The position numbers were made by a program, and so were the translations under genes. DNA of 64,000 nucleotides. Source: Haemaphysalis longicornis (taxonomy: Eukaryota; Arthropoda; Arachnida; Ixodida; Ixodidae). The stretch lies in contig CM023448.1 of the NCBI GenBank assembly GCA_013339765.2, positions 327,699,441 to 327,763,440 of the forward strand. Direction: 5' to 3'. Positions 22,690 to 35,184 of the stretch are shown here, in pieces (positions within the stretch are counted from its first letter, which is position 1; each line of letters begins with the position of its first letter). The notes below the pieces were generated by a model. The model ran no database searches, was not told where the DNA came from, and saw nothing but the letters and a program-made list of their open reading frames with translations.

Positions 22690-22927
22690 GAACAATGAGC
22701 GCACAAAAAAGACGTGGCACAAATAGAAGGAACAGATGACACAGCGCTGTACATACAACTAGTTTTTTTTTCTTTTTTTTTTTTGAAGAAACGTACATTT
22801 TCTATCGCACTTTAGTTACGTGGCACAGAACAACTAATGAAAAAAGGCACAATCCGAAACGACCTCGCAGTCGCAAACATGTTTGTCCCGTCTGTTCCTT
22901 ACTTTTGTGTCTCGTCTTTTTTGCGTA
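22690..22927. mobile_element. Penelope-type terminal sequence, inverted pair
   Basis: GCGCACAAAAAAGACGTGGC near 22692 faces its inverted copy GTCTCGTCTTTTTTGCG ending near 22925. Both arms include GGAACAGA next to a GACACA/GACAAA motif. Inverted partial copies with such ends are characteristic of Penelope-like elements, but no coding remnant is present, so the family is inferred. Confidence 0.45.
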
Positions 22928-23499
22928 CTGATAATTAAATTATGAATATTCATCAATTCGCCCGATTCACTTCAGTTATCTTGAGCCATACGAAACGCAT
23001 TTCGTGTCGGTGTGTAATGCATCTTCTGGTGATCGAGCGACCCCGACGCTTCCCATGTATAGGCTTACATTCGAGAGGAACTTACTCCCACCCGTTATGC
23101 GTATACGAGCACCTAAATGATTTGTTTCCAATTATTGGTGTACTGATTCACCTAGATTACTAATAGGTTGGGCAGCCGTTGCGTTTTCTGTATGCCCTCA
23201 TGGCTGTTTGCACGGTGTTGTGCGGTTACGTGTTCACATGCTTGGCAGCAAATACAGATGCAAAAATGCTATTTACAGCCTAGTTGAGAGGAAAATCGCC
23301 TTATATTTCTGAGTCACGGGATCTATTTGGTGTTTGATCTGGTTATTTTTTTTTCCCAACACAATTCCCCGTCCGTCAAGCCTACGACTTCGTTTCTCAC
23401 AACTAGCCGCGTGGGCCTCTTCGTACCGCACCCGTCAGCCACGCAGGACACCGCATTTAACTACCCACCTCTGGCAGGTCTCTTGCATTTCCCCATAAC

Positions 23500-23500
<1 letters not shown>

Positions 23501-23562
<62 letters not shown>

Positions 23563-23575
23563 GCAGACAGAACAT

Positions 23576-23610
<35 letters not shown>
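23501..23610. repeat. (CAGA)n microsatellite, interrupted
   Basis: About 27 tetranucleotide units with one break near 23562-23575 (AGCAGACAGAACATACAG). Asp-Arg-Gln-Thr and Cys-Leu-Ser-Val reading frames here are repeat artefacts. Confidence 0.95.
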
Positions 23611-24699
23611 TGGCTGCAGTAACTTTTTCCTGAGAAGCTGCCAAGTCATCGCTCACGTCTTTAACATAGTAACAGTACTTTCAAGTTATTCATAGACGCT
23701 TTGCGAAAAGCATCGCCAAAAAACCTGCACGCGTATAGGATGTCCGATGGACAAATCACGCAGCGCTTCTTTAGTTGCGAGTACCCGCTAACAAACGTGG
23801 AAACAATGCGAAGAGCATGTTGGCATTATCGCATCGGGGGGCGATCAAAGGGAAGCTTGGAGCCTTCCGGCAAGCGTGACGTTTCTCGTTTGAAAAGAAG
23901 AAATTAACCAGGCCTTTTTCAATCGATATTTCGCTCGTGCGCCCCAGCACGAACCAAGAGGTATAGTCGGCCAAAGTCGCGCTTTGCTGGACCTGCAAGA
24001 CGACTCTCGCCATAGAAAGATTAGCTGTGAAAACCAGATCCTTCATTTATCTGCTGTGTTCCCATCCATTATAACTAAGTACGACTGGCCAAGTTTCTGT
24101 GTGAGTGGGTATGGTCTCCTGTAAGTTGCTTTGCGACACTCGTGCTCAGCGGCCAAGTATTCTCAGCGGCCAAGCGCTTGTCCTTGTGTCATTCGTCTTT
24201 TGTCTTAATTTGTTGCGCTTTAAATTTGCCAAGTATTCTGCTGCAAATTGCTAGGTCCGGAATTTCGCCCCCAGTGATTTAGAAATAATGTGCGGCTTTA
24301 TCACCAAGCCGCTTTCTGTGCAAGGTTCCCGATCTTGCAGTGCTTGCTTGCTTTCGGAAAGAAACTATGTGTGGTGTTGCTCTCCTACCTCTATCACACT
24401 TCCATACCCTTCCCAATTATTATATACGCCCACATACGCGTCGTTTAGTTTTCTTTATAATCACACACCTGCCCTGCAGTACGTCGCTGATGTGAGTTCT
24501 TAGCGCGTTTCGGCTCCTGCGCCCAGGAGAATCCTGAAGCAGATTAAGCCAAACTTACCTGACGCAGAATTCAAGTAGACAGATGCCGCCTACCTGACAT
24601 GGTCAAACGGCCGCCGAGAAGAAAGCATATTTTACCTTACCTTAGGACCGCACAATGTCTGTCCGCGCCCGTGCGCATAGCATTTACAATCGCAAAAAA

Positions 24700-24790
24700 T
24701 CACACAGGCACCGGCAGGATTCGAGAATGTGTCTTGTAGACCACACAGAGTTAGTGTCAGCAGTCCTACCCATTGGGCTACGACCGTGAG
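24700..24790 (-). repeat. tRNA-like sequence, degenerate
   Basis: The minus strand has an A-box match (TAGCCCAATGGG) and, about 50 nt on, a weak B-box (CTCGAATCC). The arms do not pair well. Probably an old tRNA-derived retroposon head. Confidence 0.35.
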
Positions 24791-26181
24791 TTAGAACCCT
24801 AGAGTCAAACGGCCTACTACCTCGCCTGTAACGGTGCGAAGTACCTTATGACCTCCCGATGTCCGTCCGCGTCCATCCGTATACGCACACCACCACCAAG
24901 CGAAAATCAAGCGAAATTCGATTTGAGCCGTGAGTTGCAGTTTCATTTAGGGAATAATCAAGGGGCAAATCACGGCTCAAATCCAATGACTATCGGGGCG
25001 CGGATCGGATGTCACTCGGGGCGCAAGTTGGATGTCATTTCGAGTCCCCGTACTCCGCACCCTCGCCATCATCCCCGGAGTGGAGATGCTGCCATTTTGT
25101 GTTTTGTTTTCCTTTTCGGAGCTGGGTTATCATGAATTCAGACGGCAACTAGGAGATCGGCGAAAGATTTGTCTCCACATGCCAACGACGAAGTGAACGA
25201 AATGAAACTGAGAGAGTTGAAACAATGATTTCATCTCGTCTATCCCATCCCTACGGAGTAACTATACATTTATTTCTTTACTCACATATTTACCATTTTA
25301 GTAATTAACTAAATAGCCGCTGCTTACAAGCCCTGGCATATCCCCCCCCCCCCCTTCGTCTGGGAGTACGAAACTTCATAAGGGTGAAGAATATATGAAC
25401 AGCCTTCTTGTGAAGCGCTTTGGAAATTCATAGCAAGGCGACGAAGAGCTTGCATACTTCGTGGGTGCCTTCAGGCGTGCACAAGAAAATCCTAGGGAAG
25501 AATTCGAAAAGAGCTGCTAATGGTGTCAAGAGAACTCACCCTCTCTGCATGCATAGTTCTACTACTCTTGAAGATCTTTTGCGTATGTTTAATGCCGTTC
25601 CTGCCAAAACTCAATAGCACCATTTTTAAAATCAATTTATATAAAGTTTTCATAAGACTGCCGCATCAGCTTGAGAGTTTCAATACAATATATGGGCAAA
25701 TCCAAACTTATCACTCCAATATTGCTCAAATTCACCGCATAATTTTCAATTACTTGTGGCCTATTCCTAGCTGACATAAAATTTCTAGCTGACAAATTTC
25801 TCCCAGCTGACATAAAAATATATCATATAATAGCTTTGACAGCGTTGCATTTAGATCCGGTAACGAACTTCCGCTTGTTCCTCAAATTCGCGTTAGGTGG
25901 ATCTGGCTCACTTCGAAAGAATACGCCTCATATACTCGTGGTGACCGCACTTAATGCGCGCTTACGGGTATAACTGACTAGCCTGAGGCTGCTGACCAGC
26001 TCTGCTGGTTAGTGCAGCGTCTGATTAGTCTAATCCGCTCGCCCACTCTGCTGTTCAAAATGCAGATATCACGGCTTTGTAGCCGAAAAAGAAAATATAT
26101 ATGAATCAGCGCAACAGTGCACAGCGTCGACGGCAGCTTTCGCAATTGTGGCAGTGCACGACCTTCCTGCTTCGTTTAGAG

Positions 26182-26471
26182 CAGGGTTCGGCAACCAGCG
26201 GCCCGCGGCGAAGCTGCCCCCAGCACGACGTCAGAATTCCACTTCCTGTCTAGCTGAAGGCTGGCATGGCAATTTTAATCTCAAATGGGGTTAGACAGGA
26301 ACAATGCAAGATCGTTACCAGTTGGAATTGCCCCCTCCTCTCTCTCTCTCCCCTCCCCGCTTCGCCGCCTGGCCCTTGCCGTGTCAGCTTCATCTGGAAC
26401 CTAAGTGCCACTACTACACTCTAGCTTCATGCAACTCGGGTACCTCCACCTGGAAAGGTTGCCGACCCCTG
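26182..26471. mobile_element. hAT-type MITE with perfect 8-bp target duplication
   Basis: 290-bp non-coding element with ends CAGGGTTCGGCAACC and GGTTGCCGACCCCTG, inverted complements with one mismatch. Both sides carry GTTTAGAG (26174-26181 and 26472-26479). The 8-bp duplication and CAG-start TIR are diagnostic of the hAT superfamily. Confidence 0.92.
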
Positions 26472-27222
26472 GTTTAGAGGCGTCCCCTTCATAGCATTTG
26501 CACCGGCCTTGGTTGCAGCCTTTACGCGAAAGCACGCGCACTGGCGCCGAAGCCGGTAGACGCCGCTCCAAGGCCGCTCGACCGACCAAGCAAATTTGGT
26601 TGCAGCTGCAGTGGAAACAAATTCCATTTCTGCGTTGTGTACTAGATGAAATGAGTTCAAATAAACAGTTAGGTTGAAGCTAACGTCTTCTCCTCGGAGA
26701 AATAAATTATAATGCTCATTCTTGCGTTAGAACGTCTTAATTTTTTTCTTACTCTTGCGTGGTCAGTGGGCAATGTAAGTGTCCTCGACTAAGGCCCTTT
26801 GACACTGTTACGCGGTGAATCATCATCAATATCTTATTGATGGCCTGTCACTGTCTATAGGAGCCACTTCTGGATTGTTGTTTTTCTGTGTGTTTCCCTT
26901 TTGTAATGTATATTTGTTACCCGATGCGTAGTTCCATCGAGGCATGTTATGTATCTGCTTCGATGGACAAATAAACCTCTTCAGATCTATGACAAAGTTT
27001 ACCTGATAACCGCGCGGACGTGATTTGGATCGCCCCACAGGGCCTCGTATCAAAATTCAAAGTAAGGCTCGACACGCGCGGGCGACCCGGGGTCGGAGTA
27101 GGTTCAGTTTCAATTTATTAAGGGTGTGGCCATGTAGCTTCTAGGCACATGCATCCCTTGACTACAAACAGCTGGGCCGCTCGATCCGAGAGCCTCCGTG
27201 CTGCGTTGAGCGCGTGCCTCTG

Positions 27223-28070
27223 CAGTTAAACCTGGATGTAACGAATGTCTATGTAATGAATTCCTGGATTTCACGAAGTTTTTCATTTCCACATTCCGCC
27301 TCCATTGAAGCCTATGTGTTTGCGACCTCTATGTAACGAAGGAGTTGCGACGGTTAACCTTGGTGTAACAAATTCACTACGCTGATGAGTAAATGTTTTT
27401 TTTTTCTTTGCCCTCTTTTTGAAAATCGGTCAGCGAAATGCACAAATCTAGCGAATTTCACCCGCACCGCAATCTCCCGGGCGTTTCCACGTGTGAGTGG
27501 GGTGTCGGTTAGGTGCTCGGCCTGCTTGTCGGCGTGTAGTCGCCCGTCTCCACTGATGTCTGTGGTGTCGGTTCGCGTGGGTGATGAGTTCTGCTGTCAA
27601 AAAAAGAAAAGTTTTGTCTTTTCAAGACAAGCTCTGTATTCTATAGGCCGTGTCCGCCGGCGAGAAAGGAGAACGTCACCGCCCGGTACAGTGTCCAAGC
27701 TAGCATCCCCTCAACAATTTTGAGTGCGGAAAAGAGCATGAAGTTCGCGAAAAGGCGCCTTTTGAGCATAAGTTTGGGTCTTGAAACGCGTTAAGGCACC
27801 AGAAACTATCAAAAAGCAAAGTGATACTAAAGTTACGTTTGCTAATACGGGGGCCGTGTAGTAGCAGCAGGCGTCGATCACGCATTTTTTCAGTGTGAAA
27901 TATATCATTGAACAAGGGTGAGTTCAGCAACACTGATGCCTAGCATATTGGTTTCATTTCTGCTTCATTCCCGCGAGCTTTAACTCGAAACCTGCATGTA
28001 ACGGAAATCTGGATGTAACGGAAAAAAAAATGCTAATTTTTGTCAACTTCGTCATATCCGGGTTTAACTG
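27223..28070. mobile_element. Non-autonomous pogo/Tigger-like transposon
   Basis: 848-bp element. The left end CAGTTAAACCTGGATGTAAC is matched in reverse complement by the right end TCATATCCGGGTTTAACTG. The subterminal motif 'atgtaacg' is repeated near both ends. TA follows the right end; the left flank is TG, so one target base may have mutated. No transposase frame. Confidence 0.75.
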
Positions 28071-31000
28071 TATATGTTAAACTGTATATGTTATATATGT
28101 TATACGGACGGTTTGAGATGCGCGAACAAAGGTGAGCTTATCTGTGTCAACTGTGGTGACTGTGTTCAGTGCAATGGTGTGGCTGGGTGTAGTGACACAG
28201 AGAAAGAAAGTTGTGGTTGTGGACGTTGCGTTATGAACTTATGTTGTGAAGAGAGTGCATAAGTGTCTATCGTGCTTTTTGGCAACCCGCGCAGCTCCTA
28301 TCTACAGCGGGGCCTGTTATTAGCTTTGATACACTCTCTAACAATCCTTTTGTAGTGTAGATGGCCAGGGTTACTTGGAAATGGATTGGGTAATTTTCTG
28401 TTCTATTGGAAGTGCAGTTGCCACTATTCGCAGGGGAATTCTTTTTTCGTGCTAAGGTTACGTTCGTGTGGAAATAGTATGCGAGGAAATCCAGAAAGAG
28501 ATATTCTGCCTGCAACCACTATTTGTTACCAATCAAAGTTCCTGCGTCGTCATGTTTCTTTTCATGATTTTCAACCCGTATTTGCTGGGGGGCAAAATCT
28601 ACAAATGCCTTGCACATTCTCAGCCGGAATCAGCGCGTAGTTTCTATAAACAATCAAGGTTCCTTCGCCATCGTCACTTCCTCTTCCCTGAGGTTCATTC
28701 CCTCGTTTCTTGCTTACTGGCTCGTTATAAGCCATCGGTCATCTGAGCATCGCTGCAGCCGCACTTCATTAGTACCGTATCGTCTATTAAAACTGAAACT
28801 CCGCAGTGCAGTGTCCAACACTCGTACGCCACCACGGCCATTCGATTTATGAATTACATCCCTCTGTTGTTCAGTAACAAAGTACGTCAACGATGAAGTC
28901 AGCCGTGTTTCCACGGAGATGGCGAAGTTGCTGGGCACGGCCGACGAGCAGACGCCCGATATAATAAACAGGCAAGGCGTGTCACTGGCACGCAGCACAC
29001 CTTCGGTCTGTGAGCCTATAACTGCCGCACGCGTGTCTTTATTACCTCTACCACTGGATGTCATACCTGTGTCGTTATTACCAGGTGCTCTTACGTTATT
29101 ATGTGTTTCTCACCACAAACGAAGCTTCGCCGACTTCGTCTGGCTTGCTTATACCTTATCTAATCAATGAGAATGTAGCATATCGGCTTTGTTTTCTACC
29201 GTTATACGCGTAAATAAGCGATTCCACTCCTGGAAATGAGATTTGGCGTTCACGCGGCCGTTTCTGTCACAAAGTGAAATACCAAGTACTTTGGCTCTCT
29301 TACATTACAACTGCAACTTTTCCGGTACCCCTAATTTTCTGTTTTTTTTTTTTTGCGATAGAATGCCCGTTGGCATAAAAATAACCTATTTACACATAGA
29401 GATGGGCACCCGTCTCTCGGAGGAAGGCAAGAATAGAGCGACGGTGGAGTCCCCAGAGCCACCGCTGGAGTTCGGGGGGTCTTCCAGGATGGAGGCCTGT
29501 GTCACTCAGGTGTCGTCTTCTGGCTTATTAAATGTTTTATTGCCGTGCTGACCGCCGATGAGGGTCTGCCGACAACACTGGAAGCAAGACTAGACTTCCA
29601 TTTCGCTTAATTAGTCCAACCTGCTAAGGGAATTCTCTCCTGTGATTCTCATTGTGCCCTACTTGGAAGTGTGTATAATTCTGGACGCGATTTCCGCTTC
29701 CGGTGACCTATAGTCCTTGTGAAGATGAGCTCTGTCGGTGGAACCAGCCTTCAATGAACAATGAGCCTTCAAAGCCAAGCACCGCTGTCAATACCAATGA
29801 GGATATAAAAGGTGAGGCAGCCTTTTGCCCGGTGGTTGGAGATGAGCTCTTGGCTTCGACACGCCGTTACAGGATTAATACGGTCGTCCCGCGGCAGGCG
29901 AGGTCACCTGGACTACGGCCATTAGGGAACGCCTTTGGCCTAATGGTCTGGCTTCGATATAGCAAGCGCACATGCCTTTCATTTACGACACGGCGTGTGC
30001 CGTGAAGTTATTGGTTATTTACGTGCCGTAAGACGGCGGACGTGCGCGCAGGGGCAGACATACTAGTAGCTGGGCGCGTCAACGTCGAGGTCACCGCGAA
30101 CACGATTTCGCTGCGAGGACATTTGATCAAGACTCATCTGTCCCGTGGCTGGAAAAGCCATTTGCAGCGTGTGCTCCTTGCTGACAAGAAAACATACCAG
30201 GCTCTGTGCATTTTATTCGCTCGAGTTATTGACGAACGTGCATGTACAGGCATAACCGTGCAACTTCGCGTGCCATAGCAATCACGTGGCGGGGCATGGT
30301 CTCCGTAACGCATGTAAAAGACATGGTAACATATGATAAACCGTACAGATTTTTATATAGGCTGACAAAGCGCTGCATCTGCATTATGTCTGCGCAGTGC
30401 TAGGAAGAAAGTGAACACTTTTGTTGGCAATGAGTTCTACTTTGTCGCTGGCTGAGGAGGGGTCAATAAACGCAGGCCCAATGTTTTATGAGATACCAAC
30501 GCAGAATGTCATAAGAGTGCACAAAGAGCTCACACAACAACGATCACAGCAAAACAAAACAATAAACTCTGCCTCCTCACACTCGGAGGTCAGGCCGACC
30601 TAGCGAGGCCGTTGCGATGGACTTACGTAAAATGATAAATAAATAGCGAAGAGTCGTTATTTAGAGCTGACACAGTAGACACGGATGGGAGGATACGGCA
30701 GGAAAGGCTGCCACGACGTACTCCACTGAATCCAACAGGTTCCCGACGAAGTCATGCAAGTCGCTATTAATGAGACATCTTTGGTACAAAGCCATGGATA
30801 TACAATATATCGATACGCGCATGAACACTATTGCAGTGTACGCAGTCAATACAAATATCTTGTGGCTGTGTGCCCTGAAATCCTTTTGTCCCAGGGGTCT
30901 TCAGAAAGTTCAGTTGTTATTCCTGTCGATGTTCACGCAGTTATTGAATATTAAATATGGACGAGTTTTGATGTATGCAACCCAACCACTTTGAAGCCTT

Positions 31001-32969
31001 GAAAATGAAGATGTGGTTCTGCACAGGCCCAGAATCTGAGCCGAGGATTTTCTAGTACTGCCCATTTTAAGGAGGGCAGGGGCACCTTAAGCATGGGTCC
31101 TTCGCTTAAGAACGCACACGCATTGTGTACCGAAAACATTATAACGAATTAATTTGCCTAGGTAGAGAATAGTAAACACCTTTATTTTTCCGCAGCTAAG
31201 TTCGCACTTCAACGGCAAATACCGCCGACCAGAGGGTTTGAAAGAGCCCAACACAGACGGGACAACTGGAAAGAGTGAAAATTTCGTTTTTCTGCTTAAA
31301 AAAAAAGATAGTTCTCTCCAGCCCTCTTGTATTTTATTTTATTTCTTATGAACTAATTGCAAATACCGATTTATATCACGCATAAAAACTGATAGTTTCT
31401 TACCCACACTATTTACCTTTCGTACCCACATTTACCTTTTTTACCTTTTTACATTTACCTTTCGTACCCACATTATTTACCTTCACTGCTCTTTACACTC
31501 CTGCCTTGGCAGCGAGAAGGCTGCTGGCAGTATTGACCAAATAAATAAAAAAAAAGCTGCCGCGTTTGCTGACGCCACAGCGAAAGAGTTGAAAGCCGTG
31601 CTGTGAGCTACAGCCAATGCAGCCTTACGTGGTTTTGCCAACAGAATTGTTTTAGAGCTTTTCCCACAGTGACGAACAGCGACAAACGATACAACCCGTG
31701 ACAACAGCCAGCGGCGACCAGCGTTGTCGCTGTTAGGGTCGAGGGCTCTGCACACCAAGCATTTTCGTGCGCTTCAAAAAGAGCGACGTGGCCATCTATT
31801 ACAGACAAGCTGAAGGCTCAGGTCATAATCTATAGCACGTCACTCGCTGCTGTCGATGACGTAGTCACCGCTTAGTTCGAAGATATCTGCGCCGAGCGGT
31901 GTGGCTCCGACAAACTCCGCTCTGTCTTTCGAATAGATCTCGTGCAGTGTGCACCAAAGTTTTCTCAAACAGTTAGTTCTACTTCAACTGGCTGTGTGTG
32001 AAACATACTGGCATAAAAAATTAGGGGGATTGATGTAGTCGGCTTACGCTTGAGAAGAGTTCTCTCTAAAGTACTTCAAGTTATGGCAGTAGAAGACCGG
32101 AAGTGCTAAAATATAGAGTATCAATGAGCGTGTTCCCTCTGGACGTGCGCGCCAATTCAGTGAAATAAAATAAAATCTTGACGCTCATACCACTAGAGAC
32201 CTCTTGCAACGAAGAGGGGGGATAGGTGGAGTGCGCCTGGAATCAAAACGTAAATCGTTTGCAATGCGCATGTGTTTATGTTCTGTTGTAAGAGAAAATA
32301 GTGAACCCGGTACAAGGTTCGCGCAATTTCTTCTTCACTTTGGGATTAGCTCCCGCGGCGACTGGTGATGATGACCAGCTAGAAATTAGGATATCCCATC
32401 CGTGTTTCATTCCTTGAGACAGGGGCTTTGGGCCTTTGTATCCCTTTGAAGAATCATAACGGCATCGCGATCAGACTAATGTAACCTTCGATTACACGTT
32501 AGTGAACTTCAGACCTTAAGAAATGATTTGCGGAATGTCCTGGAGAATGTCCGCATGATCAATATATCGAACGCTTTGCACACATTGATTTTTGTGGCTG
32601 CTGTCAAAGTTCGGCGTTCACGTCTTTCGGCTTTCGTCATTGCTATAGCTGCGTGCTCAGGGCCTGCAGCAAAGAAGCAATGGTCACCGCACCCTCTTCC
32701 CTCTAGGCAGCACCTGGCGTATGTTCAAAAAGCCTCAAGTGAAGCGCGTACACTCTTGCGTTGATGGCTTGTGTTTACGTGCCAATAGAGGAATTTTTTA
32801 CCCCGAATGGCCAGTAGCAACGTTTGGGTAATTTTGGCTCAGTAGAAAATTCGAAGTCGGACAACCCGATTATGAACCAGAGGTTTGGCTACCGGATCGC
32901 TTCCGTTACTCAATATCCAACCGGAGAATATATCGATCTGCCAATCGCATCTCTTCTGTCTTCCGCTTT
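28071..32969. other. Intergenic, nothing recognised
   Basis: 4.9 kb with no splice-flanked coding segment. A degenerate pyrimidine-rich minisatellite lies at 31399-31485. Confidence 0.4.
31399..31485. repeat. Degenerate minisatellite
   Basis: Imperfect repeats built on TTTACCTTTCGTACCCACA, with one unit replaced by TTTACCTTTTT runs. Confidence 0.7.
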
Positions 32970-33204
32970 GATTGATTGTAGGGTTTAACGCGCCGACGCA
33001 ACGCAGGTGATGAGGCGCGCCGTAGTGGAGGGCTCCGGATTAATTTTGACCATCTGGGGATCTTTAACGTGCGCCAAAATCTCGTACACACGGGCGTTTT
33101 TGCTTTTCGCCTCCATCAGAAAAGCGGCCGCCGCGGCCGGGAATTGAACCCGCGACCTCGTGCTCAGCAGCGCAACGCCTTAGCCACTGAGCCACCGCGG
33201 CGGG
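32970..33204 (-). mobile_element. Full-length tRNA-derived SINE (Ruka-like)
   Basis: 235 bp. The minus strand starts with the tRNA-like head CCGCCGCGGTGGCTCAGTGG (A box), has the B box GGGTTCAATTCCC, then a body ending in ACAATCAATC repeats. It is flanked by the perfect 16-bp duplication TTCTGTCTTCCGCTTT (32954-32969 and 33205-33220). The family name is from memory of tick SINEs. Confidence 0.93.
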
Positions 33205-33447
33205 TTCTGTCTTCCGCTTTCAAATTCCTGTCCATATTGCCTTGAACCTATCAAATGCCCCTTCCAAATGGGAATAATCTAGCTAAGATAATTTGTACGT
33301 TCGCGCTTGCTCGGCAGCTAACGGTACGCGAATTCCTGGCTGCAAAGATTGCGACAGCAAATCCTTGTAGGCGTGGGGAGGGGAACATTTACTGCACTAT
33401 TAAGAACACCCGAGGATCTGCTTCGTCACATTGCGCCTAAATGACGA

Positions 33448-33453
33448 TTTATT
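33448..33453 (-). terminator. Candidate poly(A) signal of the guanylate cyclase gene
   Basis: The minus strand reads AATAAA about 335 nt after the stop codon at 33787. It is a plausible 3' end; no transcript evidence is available. Confidence 0.4.
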
Positions 33454-33786
33454 GAGATCAAACACGGCCTTCCACGTGATTTAAATCAGAAAATGTGGTG
33501 CGCACTGTGATATCGCACAATGTAAGTTTGCGCTGAGTGATGTAGCAATGCATACCAAATTTTTGAGTCATATCGTCTGGTCGGCTCGTTGTTCGAAAGA
33601 CCTGCTCACCTGGACGCAGTGACTAGTCATTCAGGTGCACTGTGGCGAAGCAGAAGGGAGGAATTTTTGCGTAGCGTATTACTATGGATGCTCCACTGCA
33701 GTTAGCGATCAGTGCCGCGTTCAGACCAGAGGAGCGTGGAATAGGTGGGTCGGGATGTGTCGTCTCTAGAAGGCGTTGGGTGCAGT

Positions 33787-33900
33787 TCAAAGTTGACGCA
33801 TCAGGTGCTCGTTTGTAAAGAAGGTGCCCTGCAGGCCGATGTCTGGAGAGAAGGGAGGGTCCTCTGCTTCCAGGAAATAGGTGCGCATCATGCCCTTGCC
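33787..33900 (-). CDS. Receptor guanylate cyclase, last coding exon
   Basis: 114-nt terminal exon. After acceptor TTGATTCGCAG it opens in phase 0 with GKGMMRTYFLEAEDPP and ends at a TGA (33787-33789) after 37 residues. Together with the last residues of the catalytic exon it makes GDIYVKGKGMMRTYFL, the strand that closes the cyclase fold in animal receptor guanylate cyclases (the family pattern is close to G-x-V-x-x-K-G-K-G-x-M-x-T-Y-x-L). A short C-terminal tail follows, ending in a Met-Arg-Gln-Leu sequence. The preceding 4.95-kb intron (33901-38854) has GT-AG ends. Confidence 0.93.
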   Translation of the reverse strand, partial: GKGMMRTYFLEAEDPPFSPDIGLQGTFFTNEHLMRQL

Positions 33901-34819
33901 CTGCGAATCAAGGAAGTGAGACGAGAAGGTAAAAAGCGTGCATTAATTATGATTCAGTGAGAGGTATTCTCGACAGCGGACATTCAAGATACGTTAATAA
34001 AGTATTCTGGAAGCGACTCAATCGAAAATAACCAGGTAGACGCACGTATACGTGCACACTTCAAGCGTCATGATATTGGTGTCCGCGAGGAAAAGAACGT
34101 GTGGTTTTACTTGCCGATACTGGTGCAAAGTTCCAACCCGTTTCACACACAAAGAGTGCCTGCGTTTTTGTTGAGGGATCTGTTAAGCAGCCATTCTTGC
34201 TCGCCTGTAATACAGTGTCACAGGTAGGAAGCCAACGTAAAGTCACCATCTCTCTCTCTCGCTTGCTTGCTATTTCTTCCCCGCATGCACTCAGCCTCGC
34301 ACAAGGAAATGTTTCTTTGCACCAGTCTCCATTTTAATAGCGCAGTTGTTTAAGCGTGAACTTGGTTCGGTGGGCCATAAAATACCAAGAAAAAAACTGC
34401 ACCCCTGTAAAGGGTGCACCTCCGCAGAACAGGGAAGCCGGCGTTCGAGCCTTCTCGAGTGTGAGCACAAGGGGCATATGCGTATGAGCACCCCTTACTA
34501 TACCATATTAAAGATGATAGTCTTTCTTGGGCAAAAAAAAAAAAATAAAAAAAATGTCGCAGCTTGCCCTAGTCGTGCAAGGCTGAAGACATACTGGATC
34601 TGGGAGTCGACCTAGCTTCTTCCCCCTAGGATCCACTGTCAGTGTGGGGGACCGACCGGAACTATCTTGCAAAATCCAGCTAAACTTGGCCTCACCCCTC
34701 GAAGCTTAGCCTAGCCTAACAAGAACGTCGCGAAACCTGAAAAAACTTAGCAAAGCCTAGCAAAACCTAGCAACACTTAGAGCAACACGGAAGAACCTAG
34801 GTCGACCCCCCACTCCACT

Positions 34820-35049
34820 TTTTATCCAGCTTTCCCCCACTACTGCAGGGTGCATCAATTATTTTCCTGCCCTGCAGGCCGTCACAGGAAAAAAAAAAGT
34901 TGGCAGAAAAAAAAAATTCCTGAATTTTTTTTTTTTCTGTTGGAGAGGGTCTGGGCAGCCAGCGTGGACCAGGGCTTCCTGGACTAGAGGAAGCTTCCCA
35001 CTGGGCGGGCGCCCAACCATCAGCGCCTGAGATTCTTCGCAATAAAATT
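34820..35049 (+). mobile_element. Probable LINE 3' end leading into the microsatellite
   Basis: A short frame ending VWAASVDQGFLD and a stop near 34987 is followed by GCAATAAAATTCACTCACTC, a poly(A)-signal-like end merging into the TCAC repeat. The upstream part is too short to name the clade. Confidence 0.35.
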
Positions 35050-35184
35050 CACTCACTCACTCACTCACTCACTCACTCACTCACTCACTCACTCACTCAC
35101 TCACTCACTCACTCACTCACTCACTCACTCACTCACTCACTCACTCACTCACTCACTCACTCACTCACTCACTCACTCACTCAC
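35050..35184. repeat. (ACTC)n microsatellite
   Basis: About 34 uninterrupted tetranucleotide units directly after a LINE-like 3' end. Confidence 0.97.

Larger units (their letters stand above)
22928..26181. other. Intergenic, repeats only
   Basis: Contains the GACA microsatellite, a possible tRNA-like segment at 24700-24790, a short poly-C run (25342-25354) and no recognisable gene. Confidence 0.4.

Noticed and set aside
23327..23695. Repeat-rich open frames with Asp-Arg-Gln-Thr runs
   Set aside because: Produced by the CAGA microsatellite.
35050..35184. CRISPR-like or satellite array
   Set aside because: Simple tetranucleotide repeat without spacers.
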